Shown: positions 8,956 through 16,848, numbered from the stretch's first letter. The stretch: 64,000 nucleotides of DNA from Acidimicrobiales bacterium (GCA_035546775.1 DASZWD010000061.1:1-64000); one strand, 5' to 3'. The notes: generated by a model not told the origin, from the letters alone. Made by a program: numbers and translations.

Positions 8956-10103
8956 TTGAGCAGGCGGTCGCGCACCGAGTCGGTCGTCGCGAGGTCGACG
9001 ACGGTCCACGCCATGCCGGTGGCGCCGTCCAGCAAAGCCTTGTCGGCCGTCGGCGTGGCGCAGAAGGCGGCGAACTCCGGCTGGTGGTTGCTGATCGGGA
9101 AGCAGCCGAGACCGAGCATCGGGTGGATCGTCGGGATGGCGAGGCTCACGTTGGCCATGTCGGTCGAGCCGACGATCTTGTCACCCAGCTCGCCGAGCTC
9201 GGGGAACTGGCGGCCGAGCTGCTGCGCGTTGGCCTTGTAGATGGCGCGCAGCTCGGCGTCGTCGCGCATCTCGGAGTACTTGGGGCTCATCTCCTGGACG
9301 TCGACGGTGCAACCCGTGGCCAGGGCGCCGGCTTCGAAGCAGCGGTGCACCTTCGGCTCGAGCTCGGCGAGCTCGCCGAGCGTGGCCGAACGGATGTACC
9401 ACTTGCCCGTGGTCTCGGCGGGCACGACGTTGGGCGCTTCGCCGCCGTAGGTGACGATGCCGTGGATGCGATCGGTCTGGCGAATGTGCTGGCGCAGCAG
9501 CCCGATCGCCGTTTGGGCGACGGTCAGGGCGTCGGCGGCGTTGATGCCAAGCTCGGGGAACGCCGACGCGTGCGCCGCCTTGCCGTGGTAGTGCACGTCG
9601 ACGTGCGACACCGCCAGGCACGGCATGCGGTCCATTTCCGTCGGCGCCGGGTGCACCATCATCGCCGCGTGCACGCCGGCGAACACGCCTTTGTCGAGCA
9701 TGATGATCTTGCCGCCGCCGCCCTCTTCGGCGGGCGTGCCGAAGACCTTGATCGTGATCCCGAGGTCGTCGGCGAGGGGTGCGAGCGCGAGGCCGGCGCC
9801 CACCGCCGCTGACGCGATGACGTTGTGCCCGCAGGCGTGACCGATGCCGGGCAGGGCGTCGTACTCGGCGCAGATCCCGACGGTGAGCGGACCGCTTCCG
9901 GCCGTGGCCACGTAGGCCGTCGGCAGGTCGGCGACGCCCGTTTCGATCGAGAAGCCAGCGTCGTTGAGCTGCGCAGCGGTCCACTCGGCCGCGCTGAATT
10001 CTTCGAAACACGTCTCGGGATGGGCGTGGATGCGATGGCTCAGTTCGACGAGCCGTTCGCTCTGATCGCTGATGGTTCCCTGCGCGGCCTGCTTCGCATC
10101 CAT
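8952..10103 (-). CDS. M20 family amidohydrolase (AbgB / aminoacylase-like)
   Basis: This is a metal-dependent amidohydrolase of the M20D type, which splits N-acyl or p-aminobenzoyl amino acids; the substrate is not known. The protein has 383 residues. Motifs are LSHRIHAHPETCFEEF (near 24), GICAEYDALPGIGHACGHN (near 76) and GTPAEEGGGGK (near 122). These contain the family's metal-binding His, Asp, Cys and Glu residues. The dimerisation domain includes YHGKAAHAS. It forms a two-gene operon with the amidase gene (GTGA overlap), which may link it to cell-wall peptide turnover (inference). Its start faces the VOC gene at 10127 across 23 bases that hold back-to-back -10 hexamers. Confidence 0.87.
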   Translation of the reverse strand: MDAKQAAQGTISDQSERLVELSHRIHAHPETCFEEFSAAEWTAAQLNDAGFSIETGVADLPTAYVATAGSGPLTVGICAEYDALPGIGHACGHNVIASAAVGAGLALAPLADDLGITIKVFGTPAEEGGGGKIIMLDKGVFAGVHAAMMVHPAPTEMDRMPCLAVSHVDVHYHGKAAHASAFPELGINAADALTVAQTAIGLLRQHIRQTDRIHGIVTYGGEAPNVVPAETTGKWYIRSATLGELAELEPKVHRCFEAGALATGCTVDVQEMSPKYSEMRDDAELRAIYKANAQQLGRQFPELGELGDKIVGSTDMANVSLAIPTIHPMLGLGCFPISNHQPEFAAFCATPTADKALLDGATGMAWTVVDLATTDSVRDRLLK

Positions 10104-10110
10104 GCGGTTG

Positions 10111-10120
10111 ACCCTACGCT
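10111..10120. promoter_or_regulatory. back-to-back -10 hexamers, M20 amidohydrolase / VOC gene
   Basis: The ten bases ACCCTACGCT read as TACGCT on the plus strand, six bases before ATG 10127. They read as TAGGGT on the minus strand, seven bases before ATG 10103. The two hexamers share the central TA. No Shine-Dalgarno sequence is visible on either side. Confidence 0.55.
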
Positions 10121-10126
10121 CCGCGC

Positions 10127-10567
10127 ATGGACCAGCGCGTCAGCATTGTCACCCTCGGCGTCGTCGACCTGGCGCGCGCCCGGGCGTTCTACGAAGCCCT
10201 CGGGTGGAGCGGTCAGGAGGTCGAAGAAACGGTGTTCTTCCAAGCCGGCGGGATGGCCGTCGTGCTGTGGGGGCGCGAGAAATTAGCGGCCGACGCGCGC
10301 GTCGACGACGACGTATCGAGCCGCTACGGCGGAATCGTGCTGGCGCAGAACGTCGGCTCGCGCGCCGAAGTCGACGCCGTCTTGCGTGCCGCCGCGGGCG
10401 CGGGCGCCGTCGTGACCAAGCCGGCCGAGGAGACGTTCTACGGGGGCTACGCCGGCCACTTCCGCGACCTCGACGGCCACGTCTGGGAGATCGCGCACAA
10501 CCCGGGCTTCACTCTGAACGCCGACGGGACGCTCACCCTGCCCGACTTCGGCGCTCTGGGCGGCTAA
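10127..10567 (+). CDS. VOC (glyoxalase/bleomycin-resistance fold) family protein
   Basis: This is a small protein (146 residues) of the vicinal oxygen chelate superfamily. It begins with a typical first beta-alpha unit (VSIVTLGVVDLARARAFYEA) and has a second half ending in YAGHFRDLDGHVWEIAHNPG. That last pattern contains the conserved Glu of the metal site in this superfamily. No substrate can be assigned; members include isomerases, dioxygenases and resistance proteins. It is a single-gene unit facing the M20 gene. Its TAA shares CTAA with the stop of the convergent carboxylase gene. Confidence 0.85.
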   Translation: MDQRVSIVTLGVVDLARARAFYEALGWSGQEVEETVFFQAGGMAVVLWGREKLAADARVDDDVSSRYGGIVLAQNVGSRAEVDAVLRAAAGAGAVVTKPAEETFYGGYAGHFRDLDGHVWEIAHNPGFTLNADGTLTLPDFGALGG

Positions 10568-12366
10568 GCCGAGGCGGGTTCGACGACGACGACGACGTCG
10601 CCGGCGCCGACCGTTTGGCCGGCTTCGACCTTGACGGCCTTCACCTCGCCGGCGACCTCGCTCATGATGTTGTTCTCCATCTTCATGGCTTCGAGGACGC
10701 ACACGGCCTGACCGGCGGTGACGGTATCGCCCACCGCGACCATCACCTTCACGATCGTGCCTTGCATCGGCACGGCGATGTCGCCGGCGTGCGCACCGCC
10801 GACGGCTCCCGCCCCCGCAGTGGGCGCCTGCGGGCGTCCGGGTGCGGCGCCGCCGGCGCGGGCCGGCCCGGCGGCGGCGACGGCCACGGGCGCGATGTCG
10901 GGCACCCACAGCTTCACGCTGTACTTGCGGCCGTCGACTTCGGCGTCGACCTCGCGCAGCACCTTCTTCTCGCCGTCCTCGCCCACGACGGGCGCGGCCG
11001 GCGCCGACGACACGCCGGTGAAGTCGAGGCGTTCCTCGACCCACTTCGTCGAGTGCTCGCCGGCGATGAAGTCGGGGTGGCTGAGGATGGCGATGTGCGC
11101 CGGGATCGTGGTGGCGATGCCCTGGATGTCGGTCTCGGCGAGGGCGCGCAGCATGCGGCGCCGGGCGCTGTCGCGGTCGGGACCCCACGTGATGAGCTTG
11201 GCGACGAGGTTGTCGTAGTACTGGCTCACGGTGTCGCCGGCGTCATAACCGGCGTCGACGCGCACGCCGAAGCCATCGGGCCGGTCGAACTTGGTGAGCG
11301 TGCCGGGCGCGGGCAGGAACTTGCCGCCCGCCGGGTCCTCGGCGTTGATGCGCACCTCGATGGCGTGGCCGCGCTTGCGCTGCGCGATCTGCTTCTGGTT
11401 GATCGGCAGCTTCTCGCCCGCGGCGATGCGCAGCTGCAACTCCACGAGGTCCATGCCGCACACCAACTCGGTGACCGGATGCTCGACCTGGAGGCGGGTG
11501 TTCATCTCGAGGAAGAAGAAGTCGCCCTCCTGGTAGAGGAACTCGACGGTGCCGGCGTTGACGTAGCCACAGGCCTTCGCGACGGCGACGGCCGCCGCGC
11601 CCATGCGCTCGCGGATCTCGTCGGGGAAGTTGACTGCCGGTGACTCCTCGACGAGCTTCTGGTGACGGCGCTGGCACGAGCAGTCACGCTCGCCGAGCCA
11701 CACGCCGTTGCCCTTGGTGTCGCAGAACACCTGCATCTCGATGTGACGCGGCCACGTGAGGTACTTCTCCACGTAGCACTCGTCACGCCCGAAGCCCTTG
11801 AGCGCCTCGGACTGGGCGCTGGCCAGCGCGGCGTCGGCGTCATCCGCGGTGTGCACGACGCGCATGCCGCGGCCGCCGCCGCCGTAGGCCGCCTTGATGG
11901 CGACCGGCCAGCCGTGCTTGTCGCCGAAGGCCACGACCTGGGCACCGCTGGTCAGGATCGTGTTGTCGCCGGGCACGCCCGAGACGCCGGCCTTCTCCGC
12001 CGCGATACGCGACGAGATCTTGTCGCCCATGACCTCGATGGCCTCGGGCGGCGGGCCGATGAACGTGACGCCCTTGGCTGCAATAGCGCGGGCGAAGTCG
12101 GTGTTCTCGGAGAAGAAGCCGTAACCCGGGTGGACCGCGTCGGCGCCGCTGCGCTCGATGACGTCGAGGATGGCCTCGGTGTTGAGATAGCTCTCGGCCG
12201 CGGTGGTGCCGCCGAGCGCGTAGGCCTCGTCGGCCAGGCGCACGTGCATGGCGTCGCGATCGAGGTCCGAGTAGATGGCGACAGTGGCGATGCCGAGTTC
12301 ACGGCAGGTGCGGATGACGCGGACAGCAATCTCTCCGCGATTGGCGATCAGAACCTTGGAGAACAT
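10564..12366 (-). CDS. acyl-CoA carboxylase alpha subunit (biotin carboxylase + BCCP)
   Basis: This subunit carboxylates biotin with ATP and bicarbonate and carries it on its own BCCP domain. A separate beta subunit, not in this window, moves the carboxyl group to acetyl- or propionyl-CoA. The protein has 600 residues. The biotin carboxylase domain begins FSKVLIANRGEIAVRVIR and includes the ATP-grasp glycine loop AAYGGGGRGMRVV (near 170), then EMNTRLQVEHPVTE. An Ala/Pro/Gly-rich linker near 490-520 leads to the biotinyl domain, with the biotinylation motif VLEAMKMENN near the end. The layout matches AccA-type subunits of actinomycetes. The gene faces birA across 20 bases and converges on the VOC gene with a four-base overlap. 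Confidence 0.93.
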   Translation of the reverse strand: MFSKVLIANRGEIAVRVIRTCRELGIATVAIYSDLDRDAMHVRLADEAYALGGTTAAESYLNTEAILDVIERSGADAVHPGYGFFSENTDFARAIAAKGVTFIGPPPEAIEVMGDKISSRIAAEKAGVSGVPGDNTILTSGAQVVAFGDKHGWPVAIKAAYGGGGRGMRVVHTADDADAALASAQSEALKGFGRDECYVEKYLTWPRHIEMQVFCDTKGNGVWLGERDCSCQRRHQKLVEESPAVNFPDEIRERMGAAAVAVAKACGYVNAGTVEFLYQEGDFFFLEMNTRLQVEHPVTELVCGMDLVELQLRIAAGEKLPINQKQIAQRKRGHAIEVRINAEDPAGGKFLPAPGTLTKFDRPDGFGVRVDAGYDAGDTVSQYYDNLVAKLITWGPDRDSARRRMLRALAETDIQGIATTIPAHIAILSHPDFIAGEHSTKWVEERLDFTGVSSAPAAPVVGEDGEKKVLREVDAEVDGRKYSVKLWVPDIAPVAVAAAGPARAGGAAPGRPQAPTAGAGAVGGAHAGDIAVPMQGTIVKVMVAVGDTVTAGQAVCVLEAMKMENNIMSEVAGEVKAVKVEAGQTVGAGDVVVVVEPASA

Positions 12367-12370
12367 AAGA

Positions 12371-12380
12371 GCCGTAGCCT
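12371..12380. promoter_or_regulatory. divergent promoter between the carboxylase gene and birA
   Basis: On the plus strand TAGCCT (12375-12380) ends six bases before the birA ATG. On the minus strand TACGGC (12376 down to 12371) ends four bases before the carboxylase ATG and shares the TA. The minus-strand hexamer lacks the final T and is less certain. Only 20 bases separate the two start codons, so both transcripts must be essentially leaderless or start inside the opposite gene. Confidence 0.5.
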
Positions 12381-12386
12381 TGCAGA

Positions 12387-13124
12387 ATGACGTCGCGCTT
12401 TGAGATTCATCGCTTCGCGACCATCGATTCGACCAATACCTGGGCGATGGAGCAGGCCCGCCGCGGTGCCCCCGAAGGCCTCGTGGCCGTCGCCGAGGAG
12501 CAGACCGCCGGGCGTGGCCGGCTCGGGCGGACGTGGGTGGCGCCGCGTGGGGCGTCGCTGCTGATGAGCGTGCTGCTGCGCCCCACCGAACTGCCCGCCG
12601 ACCGGCTGCACCTGGCGACCGCGGCGGTCGCCATGGCCGGCGCCGACGCCGTCACCCTGGTGGCCGGCGTCGCCCCGGCGCTCAAGTGGCCCAACGACTT
12701 GCTCATCGGCGACCGCAAGCTGGCCGGCGTCCTGACCGAAGTCGAGGGCGTCCCACCGGCGGCGGCCGTCGTCGTCGGCATCGGGATCAACTGCACCTGG
12801 CCCGACGAGTTGCCCCCCGAGGTCGCCGGCATTGCGATCGCGGCGTCGCACGCGGCCGGCCGGCCCGTCCACACCGAGGACGTGCTCGACGTCCTGCTCG
12901 ACAACCTGGCGACGCGGCTCGACGACGGCTGGGACGCCGTCGCGGGGGAGTACCGGACCCGCTGCTCGACCATCGGCCTCGACGTCCGCGTCGAACTAGC
13001 CGACGGCACCGTCACCGGTACGGCCACCGGCGTCGACGACGACGGCGCCCTCGTCGTCTCGACCGATGCCGGCCCCCGCCGCGTCATCGCCGGCGACGTG
13101 ATGCATCTTCGCCCCGCAACCTGA
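12387..13124 (+). CDS. birA: biotin--[acetyl-CoA-carboxylase] ligase
   Basis: This enzyme activates biotin with ATP and attaches it to the lysine of BCCP domains, most plausibly including the one encoded next door. The 245-residue protein has the catalytic domain motifs TIDSTNTWAMEQARRG (near 10), TAGRGRLGRTWVAPRG (near 38), LKWPNDLLIGDRKLAGVLTE (near 94) and a C-terminal SH3-like domain. There is no N-terminal helix-turn-helix, so it is a pure ligase (group I) and not a BirA repressor. The stop codon TGA forms the loop of a perfect hairpin (13110-13136). Confidence 0.94.
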   Translation: MTSRFEIHRFATIDSTNTWAMEQARRGAPEGLVAVAEEQTAGRGRLGRTWVAPRGASLLMSVLLRPTELPADRLHLATAAVAMAGADAVTLVAGVAPALKWPNDLLIGDRKLAGVLTEVEGVPPAAAVVVGIGINCTWPDELPPEVAGIAIAASHAAGRPVHTEDVLDVLLDNLATRLDDGWDAVAGEYRTRCSTIGLDVRVELADGTVTGTATGVDDDGALVVSTDAGPRRVIAGDVMHLRPAT

Positions 13125-13136
13125 GGTTGCGGGGCG
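13110..13136 (+). terminator. hairpin spanning the birA stop codon
   Basis: CGCCCCGCAACC and GGTTGCGGGGCG form a perfect 12-bp stem, and the three-base loop is the birA stop codon TGA (13122-13124). No long T-tract follows, so it is a likely but not canonical intrinsic terminator. Confidence 0.6.
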
Positions 13137-13164
13137 ATCTGTTCGCCTACGTCTCGGAGCCTCC

Positions 13165-13183
13165 GGGCCGAGCAAGTCGGCCC
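13165..13183 (-). terminator. small hairpin downstream of pabC
   Basis: GGGCCGA and TCGGCCC form a 7-bp stem with loop GCAAG, just beyond the pabC stop codon on the minus strand. With the hairpin at 13110 it separates the two convergent genes. There is no T-tract. Confidence 0.4.
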
Positions 13184-13190
13184 TGCGGCC

Positions 13191-14027
13191 TCACGTCTCG
13201 CCGCGGCGCCGCTTTGTGTAGGCCGCTTGTGCGGCTTCGGTGACGGGGCCGGGGGCGGTGGCGCGGAGGTCGACGATGCCGATGACCTGGCAGACCGCTT
13301 GGACCTCGCGGGTGGTGGAGGTGACGAAGACTTCGGTGGCGCGGCGCAGGTCGTCGAGGGAGAACAGCTTCTCGGTGGCGCCGTAGGCGTCGATGACCAC
13401 GTGGCGGGTGACGCCCGAGAGGCAGCCCGTCGTCAGCGGCGGGGTCACCAACTCGCCGTCGATGACGGCGAACACGTTGGTCCCGGTGCCTTCGCACACG
13501 TTGCCCCGCGTGTCGCAGAACAGCGCCTCGTCGGCGCCGGCTTCGTGGGCGGCGTGCAGGGCCACGACGTTCTCGGCGTAACTGGTCGTCTTGAGCCCGG
13601 CCAGCGCGCCCCGCTCGTTCCGCGGCCAGGGGACGGGCGCCAGCGTCGCCGTCGGCGGCCACGGCTTCTGGGCCGTGGCGGCGACGATCACCGTCGGGGA
13701 CGCGCCGCCGCGGTCGGACCCGAGTGGGCCGGCGCCGCCGGTGACGGTCAGGCGAATGCGCACGCAGGCGTCGCCCCGCGGCTCGGACGCCACCACCTCG
13801 TCGATGGCGGCGAGCAAGGCGGCGTCGTCGAAAGGCACCTCGAGGTAGATGCCGGCGGCCGAGGACCGCAGCCGGCGCAGGTGCTCGGCCGCCCAGGCCA
13901 CGCCGGTGTCGGGGTAGCACAGCATCGTCTCGAACACGCCGTCGCCGACGGTCGTGCCGTGGTCGAACACCGACAGCGTGGCCGCCGACTCGTCGAGCAG
14001 CGCGCCGTTCAACCAGACGTGACTCAC
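13191..14027 (-). CDS. pabC: class IV aminotransferase, probable aminodeoxychorismate lyase
   Basis: This is a PLP enzyme of fold type IV with 278 residues. Motifs include SVFDHGTTVGDGVFETM near the N-terminus and LKTTSYAENVVALHAAHEAG, which holds the PLP lysine. EALFCDTRGNVCEGTGTNVF and CLSGVTRHVV follow. The fold is shared by branched-chain aminotransferases and D-amino acid transaminases. The lyase role (4-aminobenzoate from aminodeoxychorismate, for folate) is chosen because the gene overlaps pabB by four bases (GTGA, start 14027). In-frame codons upstream lie inside pabB and are rejected as a start. Confidence 0.82.
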   Translation of the reverse strand: MSHVWLNGALLDESAATLSVFDHGTTVGDGVFETMLCYPDTGVAWAAEHLRRLRSSAAGIYLEVPFDDAALLAAIDEVVASEPRGDACVRIRLTVTGGAGPLGSDRGGASPTVIVAATAQKPWPPTATLAPVPWPRNERGALAGLKTTSYAENVVALHAAHEAGADEALFCDTRGNVCEGTGTNVFAVIDGELVTPPLTTGCLSGVTRHVVIDAYGATEKLFSLDDLRRATEVFVTSTTREVQAVCQVIGIVDLRATAPGPVTEAAQAAYTKRRRGET

Positions 14028-14995
14028 GTCGACGAAGCTACCGACAGGAGGCGCCGAGCCTTCAACTCTGTCTCTGCCCACTCGCCCTCGGGCGTCGAGT
14101 CCCACGTGATGCCGCCGCCCGTGCCGAAGTGGATGCGGCCGTCGGCCAACCAGAACGTGCGGATACCGACGTTGAGGTCGCCCACGTTGCGCCCGGCGTC
14201 GACCCAGCCGATGGCGCCGCAGTACGGGCCGCGGGCGACGGGTTCGAGGGCGCGGATCATGTCGAGGGCCGCCAGCTTGGGTGCGCCGGTGACGGAGCCG
14301 GGCGGGAACGTGGCGGCGAGCACATCGGACCAGCCATACCCGGCGCGCAACCGCCCCCGCACCGTCGACACGAGATGGAAAAGACCCGGATGCGGTTCGA
14401 CGGCGCACAACGCCGGCACCTCGACCGACCCGAACGCGCAGCACCGGCCGAGGTCGTTGCGCACGAGGTCGACGATCATGACGTTCTCGGCGTAGTCCTT
14501 GGCCAGGAAGCCGTCGATGGTGGCCGCCGTTCCCTTGATCGGTTGCGAGACGACGACGTCACCGTCGCGGCGCACGAACCGTTCGGGCGACGCGCTGGCC
14601 ACGTGCACGTTCTGCTCCGGCAGGCGCACCACGGCGGCGAACGGCGCCGGGTTGCCCTCCGCGAGCGCGGCGCCGAGCGCGGCCACATCCGCGTCGGCAG
14701 CGACGCGCGCCGAGAGCACCCGACACAGGTTGACCTGGTACACGTCGCCGCAGCCGATGGCGTCGCGAATCGTCTGCACGCCCTTCTTGAACGCCGCCTC
14801 GTCCAGCGAGCTCGTCCACGCATCGCGCGCCGGGCCGCGCCAGGCGGCGCCGGGCCACGGGGTCGCCGGCCGGACGTCGTCGAAGCGGGCGCACACGACG
14901 TCGCCCTCGAAGTCGGCGACGACGGCCCAAACGCCCGCACCACCGTCGAGCGCCGCGGGGTCGCGCGTCACGTCGCGCAGACCGGTGAGGAGCAT
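14024..14995 (-). CDS. pabB: aminodeoxychorismate synthase component I
   Basis: This enzyme aminates chorismate to 4-amino-4-deoxychorismate, the first step to 4-aminobenzoate and folate. The chorismate-binding domain shows SQPIKGTAAT (the PIKGT lysine is typical of PabB; anthranilate synthase has PIAGT), YAENVMIVDLVRNDLGR, FPPGSVTGAPKLAALDMI and GTGGGITWDS. The true start is uncertain. ATG 14995 gives 323 residues but seems to cut a conserved N-terminal strand. In-frame homology-like sequence (LAVVGGMLLTGLRDVT) runs upstream to CTG 15028, which lies seven bases after a TAGGCT hexamer on the minus strand. The protein is short for PabB in any case and lacks most of the N-terminal TrpE-like domain. 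Its stop overlaps pabC. Confidence 0.85.
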   Translation of the reverse strand: MLLTGLRDVTRDPAALDGGAGVWAVVADFEGDVVCARFDDVRPATPWPGAAWRGPARDAWTSSLDEAAFKKGVQTIRDAIGCGDVYQVNLCRVLSARVAADADVAALGAALAEGNPAPFAAVVRLPEQNVHVASASPERFVRRDGDVVVSQPIKGTAATIDGFLAKDYAENVMIVDLVRNDLGRCCAFGSVEVPALCAVEPHPGLFHLVSTVRGRLRAGYGWSDVLAATFPPGSVTGAPKLAALDMIRALEPVARGPYCGAIGWVDAGRNVGDLNVGIRTFWLADGRIHFGTGGGITWDSTPEGEWAETELKARRLLSVASST

Positions 14996-15035
14996 CCCTC
15001 CGACGACGGCGAGCGGGGTGGTGGTCAGACGCGCC

Positions 15036-15045
15036 AGCCTACGAT
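15036..15045. promoter_or_regulatory. back-to-back -10 hexamers, pabB / acyl-CoA dehydrogenase
   Basis: AGCCTACGAT reads as TACGAT on the plus strand, ten bases before ATG 15056. On the minus strand it reads as TAGGCT, directed towards pabB. The hexamers share the central TA, the same geometry as at 10111. Confidence 0.5.
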
Positions 15046-15055
15046 TCGGTCCCTG

Positions 15056-16198
15056 ATGGATCATTCGTTTACCGACGAGCAGGAACAGTTCCGCAAGGTG
15101 GTGCGCGACTTCGCCGCCGCCGAGATCGCACCGCACGCGGAGGTGTGGGACCGCGATCACTCCTTCCCCGTCGAGACGGTCCAGGCGATGGGCGAGCTCG
15201 GGCTCTTCGGTCTGCCCTTCCCCGAGGAGTACGGCGGGTCCAACGCAGATTTCACGACGCTGTGCCTCGCCATCGAGGAGCTCGGCCGCGTCGACCAGTC
15301 CCTCGCCATCACGCTCGAGGCCGGCGTCGGTCTCGGTGCCAACCCGATCTTCCAGTTCGGGACCGAGGAGCAGCGCCAGCAGTGGCTGCCCGATCTCGTC
15401 GCGGGACGGCGGCTCGCCGGCTTCGGCCTCACCGAGCCCGACGCCGGCAGCGACGCCGGAGGTACCCGCACGACGGCCACCCTCGAGGGCGACGAATGGG
15501 TGATCAACGGCGAGAAGGCGTTCATCACCAATTCGGGGTCGTCCATCACGTCGCTCGTGACGGTGACGGCGCGCACCGGTCCGGGCGAGATCTCCGCCCT
15601 GATCGTCCCCGCGGGGACGCCCGGCTTCACCGCGCAGCCGCCGTACCGCAAGATGGGCTGGCACGCGTCCGACACCCACGGCCTTACCTTCAGCGACGCG
15701 CGGGTCCCGGCGGCCAACCTGCTCGGCGCCCGCGGCCAGGGCTTCCGCCAGTTCCTGTCGATTCTCGACGAGGGCCGCATCGCCATCGCGGCGCTGGCGG
15801 TCGGCGTCATCCAGTGCTGCCTCGACGAGAGCGTCGAGTACGCCAAGAACCGCAACGCCTTCGGCAAGGCCATCGGGACCAACCAAGCCGTCGCGTTCGC
15901 TTGCTCCGACCTGGCGGTGATGGCCGACGCCGCGCGCGCCCTTGTGTACAAGGCGGCGTGGCTGAAGGACACCGGCCGGCCGTTCAAGCTCGAAGCGGCG
16001 GCAGCGAAGCTGTATTCGACCGAAGCGGCGGTCACCGCCACGCGTATGGCGACGCAGGTGTTCGGCGGCTACGGCTTCATGGACGAGACCCTCGTGGCCC
16101 GCCAGTACCGCGACGCCAAGATCCTCGAGATCGGCGAGGGCACCAGCGAGATCCAGCGCCTAGTGATTGCTCGCGGCTTGGGCTTGCCCGTCGAGTAA
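15056..16198 (+). CDS. acyl-CoA dehydrogenase
   Basis: This FAD enzyme introduces the alpha-beta double bond into an acyl-CoA and passes electrons to ETF. The 380-residue protein has all family landmarks: DHSFTDEQEQFRKVVRDFA at the N-terminus, GFGLTEPDAGSDAGGTRTTA (near 120), INGEKAFITNSGSS, FGKAIGTNQAVAFACSDLA and QYRDAKILEIGEGTSEIQR. The Glu of GEGTSE is at the catalytic base position used by short- and branched-chain acyl-CoA dehydrogenases. Chain-length specificity is not readable. Its last 39 bases are also read on the other strand as the end of clpP. Confidence 0.92.
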   Translation: MDHSFTDEQEQFRKVVRDFAAAEIAPHAEVWDRDHSFPVETVQAMGELGLFGLPFPEEYGGSNADFTTLCLAIEELGRVDQSLAITLEAGVGLGANPIFQFGTEEQRQQWLPDLVAGRRLAGFGLTEPDAGSDAGGTRTTATLEGDEWVINGEKAFITNSGSSITSLVTVTARTGPGEISALIVPAGTPGFTAQPPYRKMGWHASDTHGLTFSDARVPAANLLGARGQGFRQFLSILDEGRIAIAALAVGVIQCCLDESVEYAKNRNAFGKAIGTNQAVAFACSDLAVMADAARALVYKAAWLKDTGRPFKLEAAAAKLYSTEAAVTATRMATQVFGGYGFMDETLVARQYRDAKILEIGEGTSEIQRLVIARGLGLPVE

Positions 16199-16807
16199 AC
16201 CGAGCGCGGTGGCCGATAGGCCGCGGCGCGGTTGGATGATCTCGTCGATGATCCCGTAGTCCTTCGCCTCCTGCGCCGTCATGAAGTAGTCGCGGTCGAT
16301 GTCGCGCTCGACTTCCTCGACGGTCCTGCCCGAGTGGTAGGCGATGATCTCGGCCATCCGCCTTGTCGTGGAGAGCACCTCGCGCAGCTGGATCTCCATG
16401 TCGCGCGGCGACACGCGGCCGGTGCCGGCCGAGCCCTGGTGGATCATGATCTTGGCGCTGGGTAGGGCGAAGCGCTTACCTGGGGCACCTGCCGTCAGCA
16501 ACATCGCCGCGGCCGACATGCCCATGCCGACGCAGATCGTCGACACCTCACACTGCGTGTGCTGCATCACGTCGTAGATCGCCATGCCGCCGTAGGCGAG
16601 GCCCCCGGGGGAGTTGATGTACAGGTGGATGTCGCGCTCGGGGTCCTGCGCGTCGAGGTAGAGGATCTGGGCGATCAGCAGGTTGGCGATCTGGTCGTCG
16701 ACTTCCTGGCCGAGGAACACGATGCGTTCCTTCAGCAACAACGAGAAGATGTCGTACGCGCGTTCACCGCGTGACGACTGATCGAGCACGGTGGGGATCA
16801 GGGTCAT
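16160..16807 (-). CDS. clpP: ATP-dependent Clp protease proteolytic subunit
   Basis: This is the serine peptidase core that degrades proteins unfolded by ClpX, ClpC or ClpA. The 215-residue protein contains YINSPGGLAYGGMAIYDVM, the nucleophile region TICVGMGMSAAAMLLTAG (Ser aligned to the ClpP nucleophile), the catalytic histidine in KIMIHQGSAG and the later DRDYFMTAQEAKDYGIIDEI. Actinomycetes usually carry clpP1-clpP2 in tandem with clpX, but here clpP stands alone. ATG 16807 follows a TATCGT hexamer by seven bases. The 3' end overlaps the convergent acyl-CoA dehydrogenase gene by 39 bases. Confidence 0.92.
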   Translation of the reverse strand: MTLIPTVLDQSSRGERAYDIFSLLLKERIVFLGQEVDDQIANLLIAQILYLDAQDPERDIHLYINSPGGLAYGGMAIYDVMQHTQCEVSTICVGMGMSAAAMLLTAGAPGKRFALPSAKIMIHQGSAGTGRVSPRDMEIQLREVLSTTRRMAEIIAYHSGRTVEEVERDIDRDYFMTAQEAKDYGIIDEIIQPRRGLSATALGLLDGQAQAASNH

Positions 16808-16814
16808 ATCAAAT

Positions 16815-16820
16815 ACGATA
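16815..16820 (-). promoter_or_regulatory. putative -10 hexamer TATCGT of clpP
   Basis: On the minus strand TATCGT is followed after seven bases by the clpP ATG. The surrounding 20 bases are unusually AT-rich for this window. No Shine-Dalgarno sequence is seen. Confidence 0.5.
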
Positions 16821-16848
16821 TCTCGCCCAAGAGATGACACGGGCGCGA

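Noticed and set aside
14028-14444. Longer start for pabC reaching into pabB
   Set aside because: The extension is antisense-like Arg-rich sequence in another frame of pabB. GTG 14027 overlaps the pabB stop and begins right at the homologous region.
14129-15055. Upstream extension of the acyl-CoA dehydrogenase frame over pabB
   Set aside because: The frame is the shadow of pabB on the other strand. ATG 15056 begins exactly at the family N-terminus.
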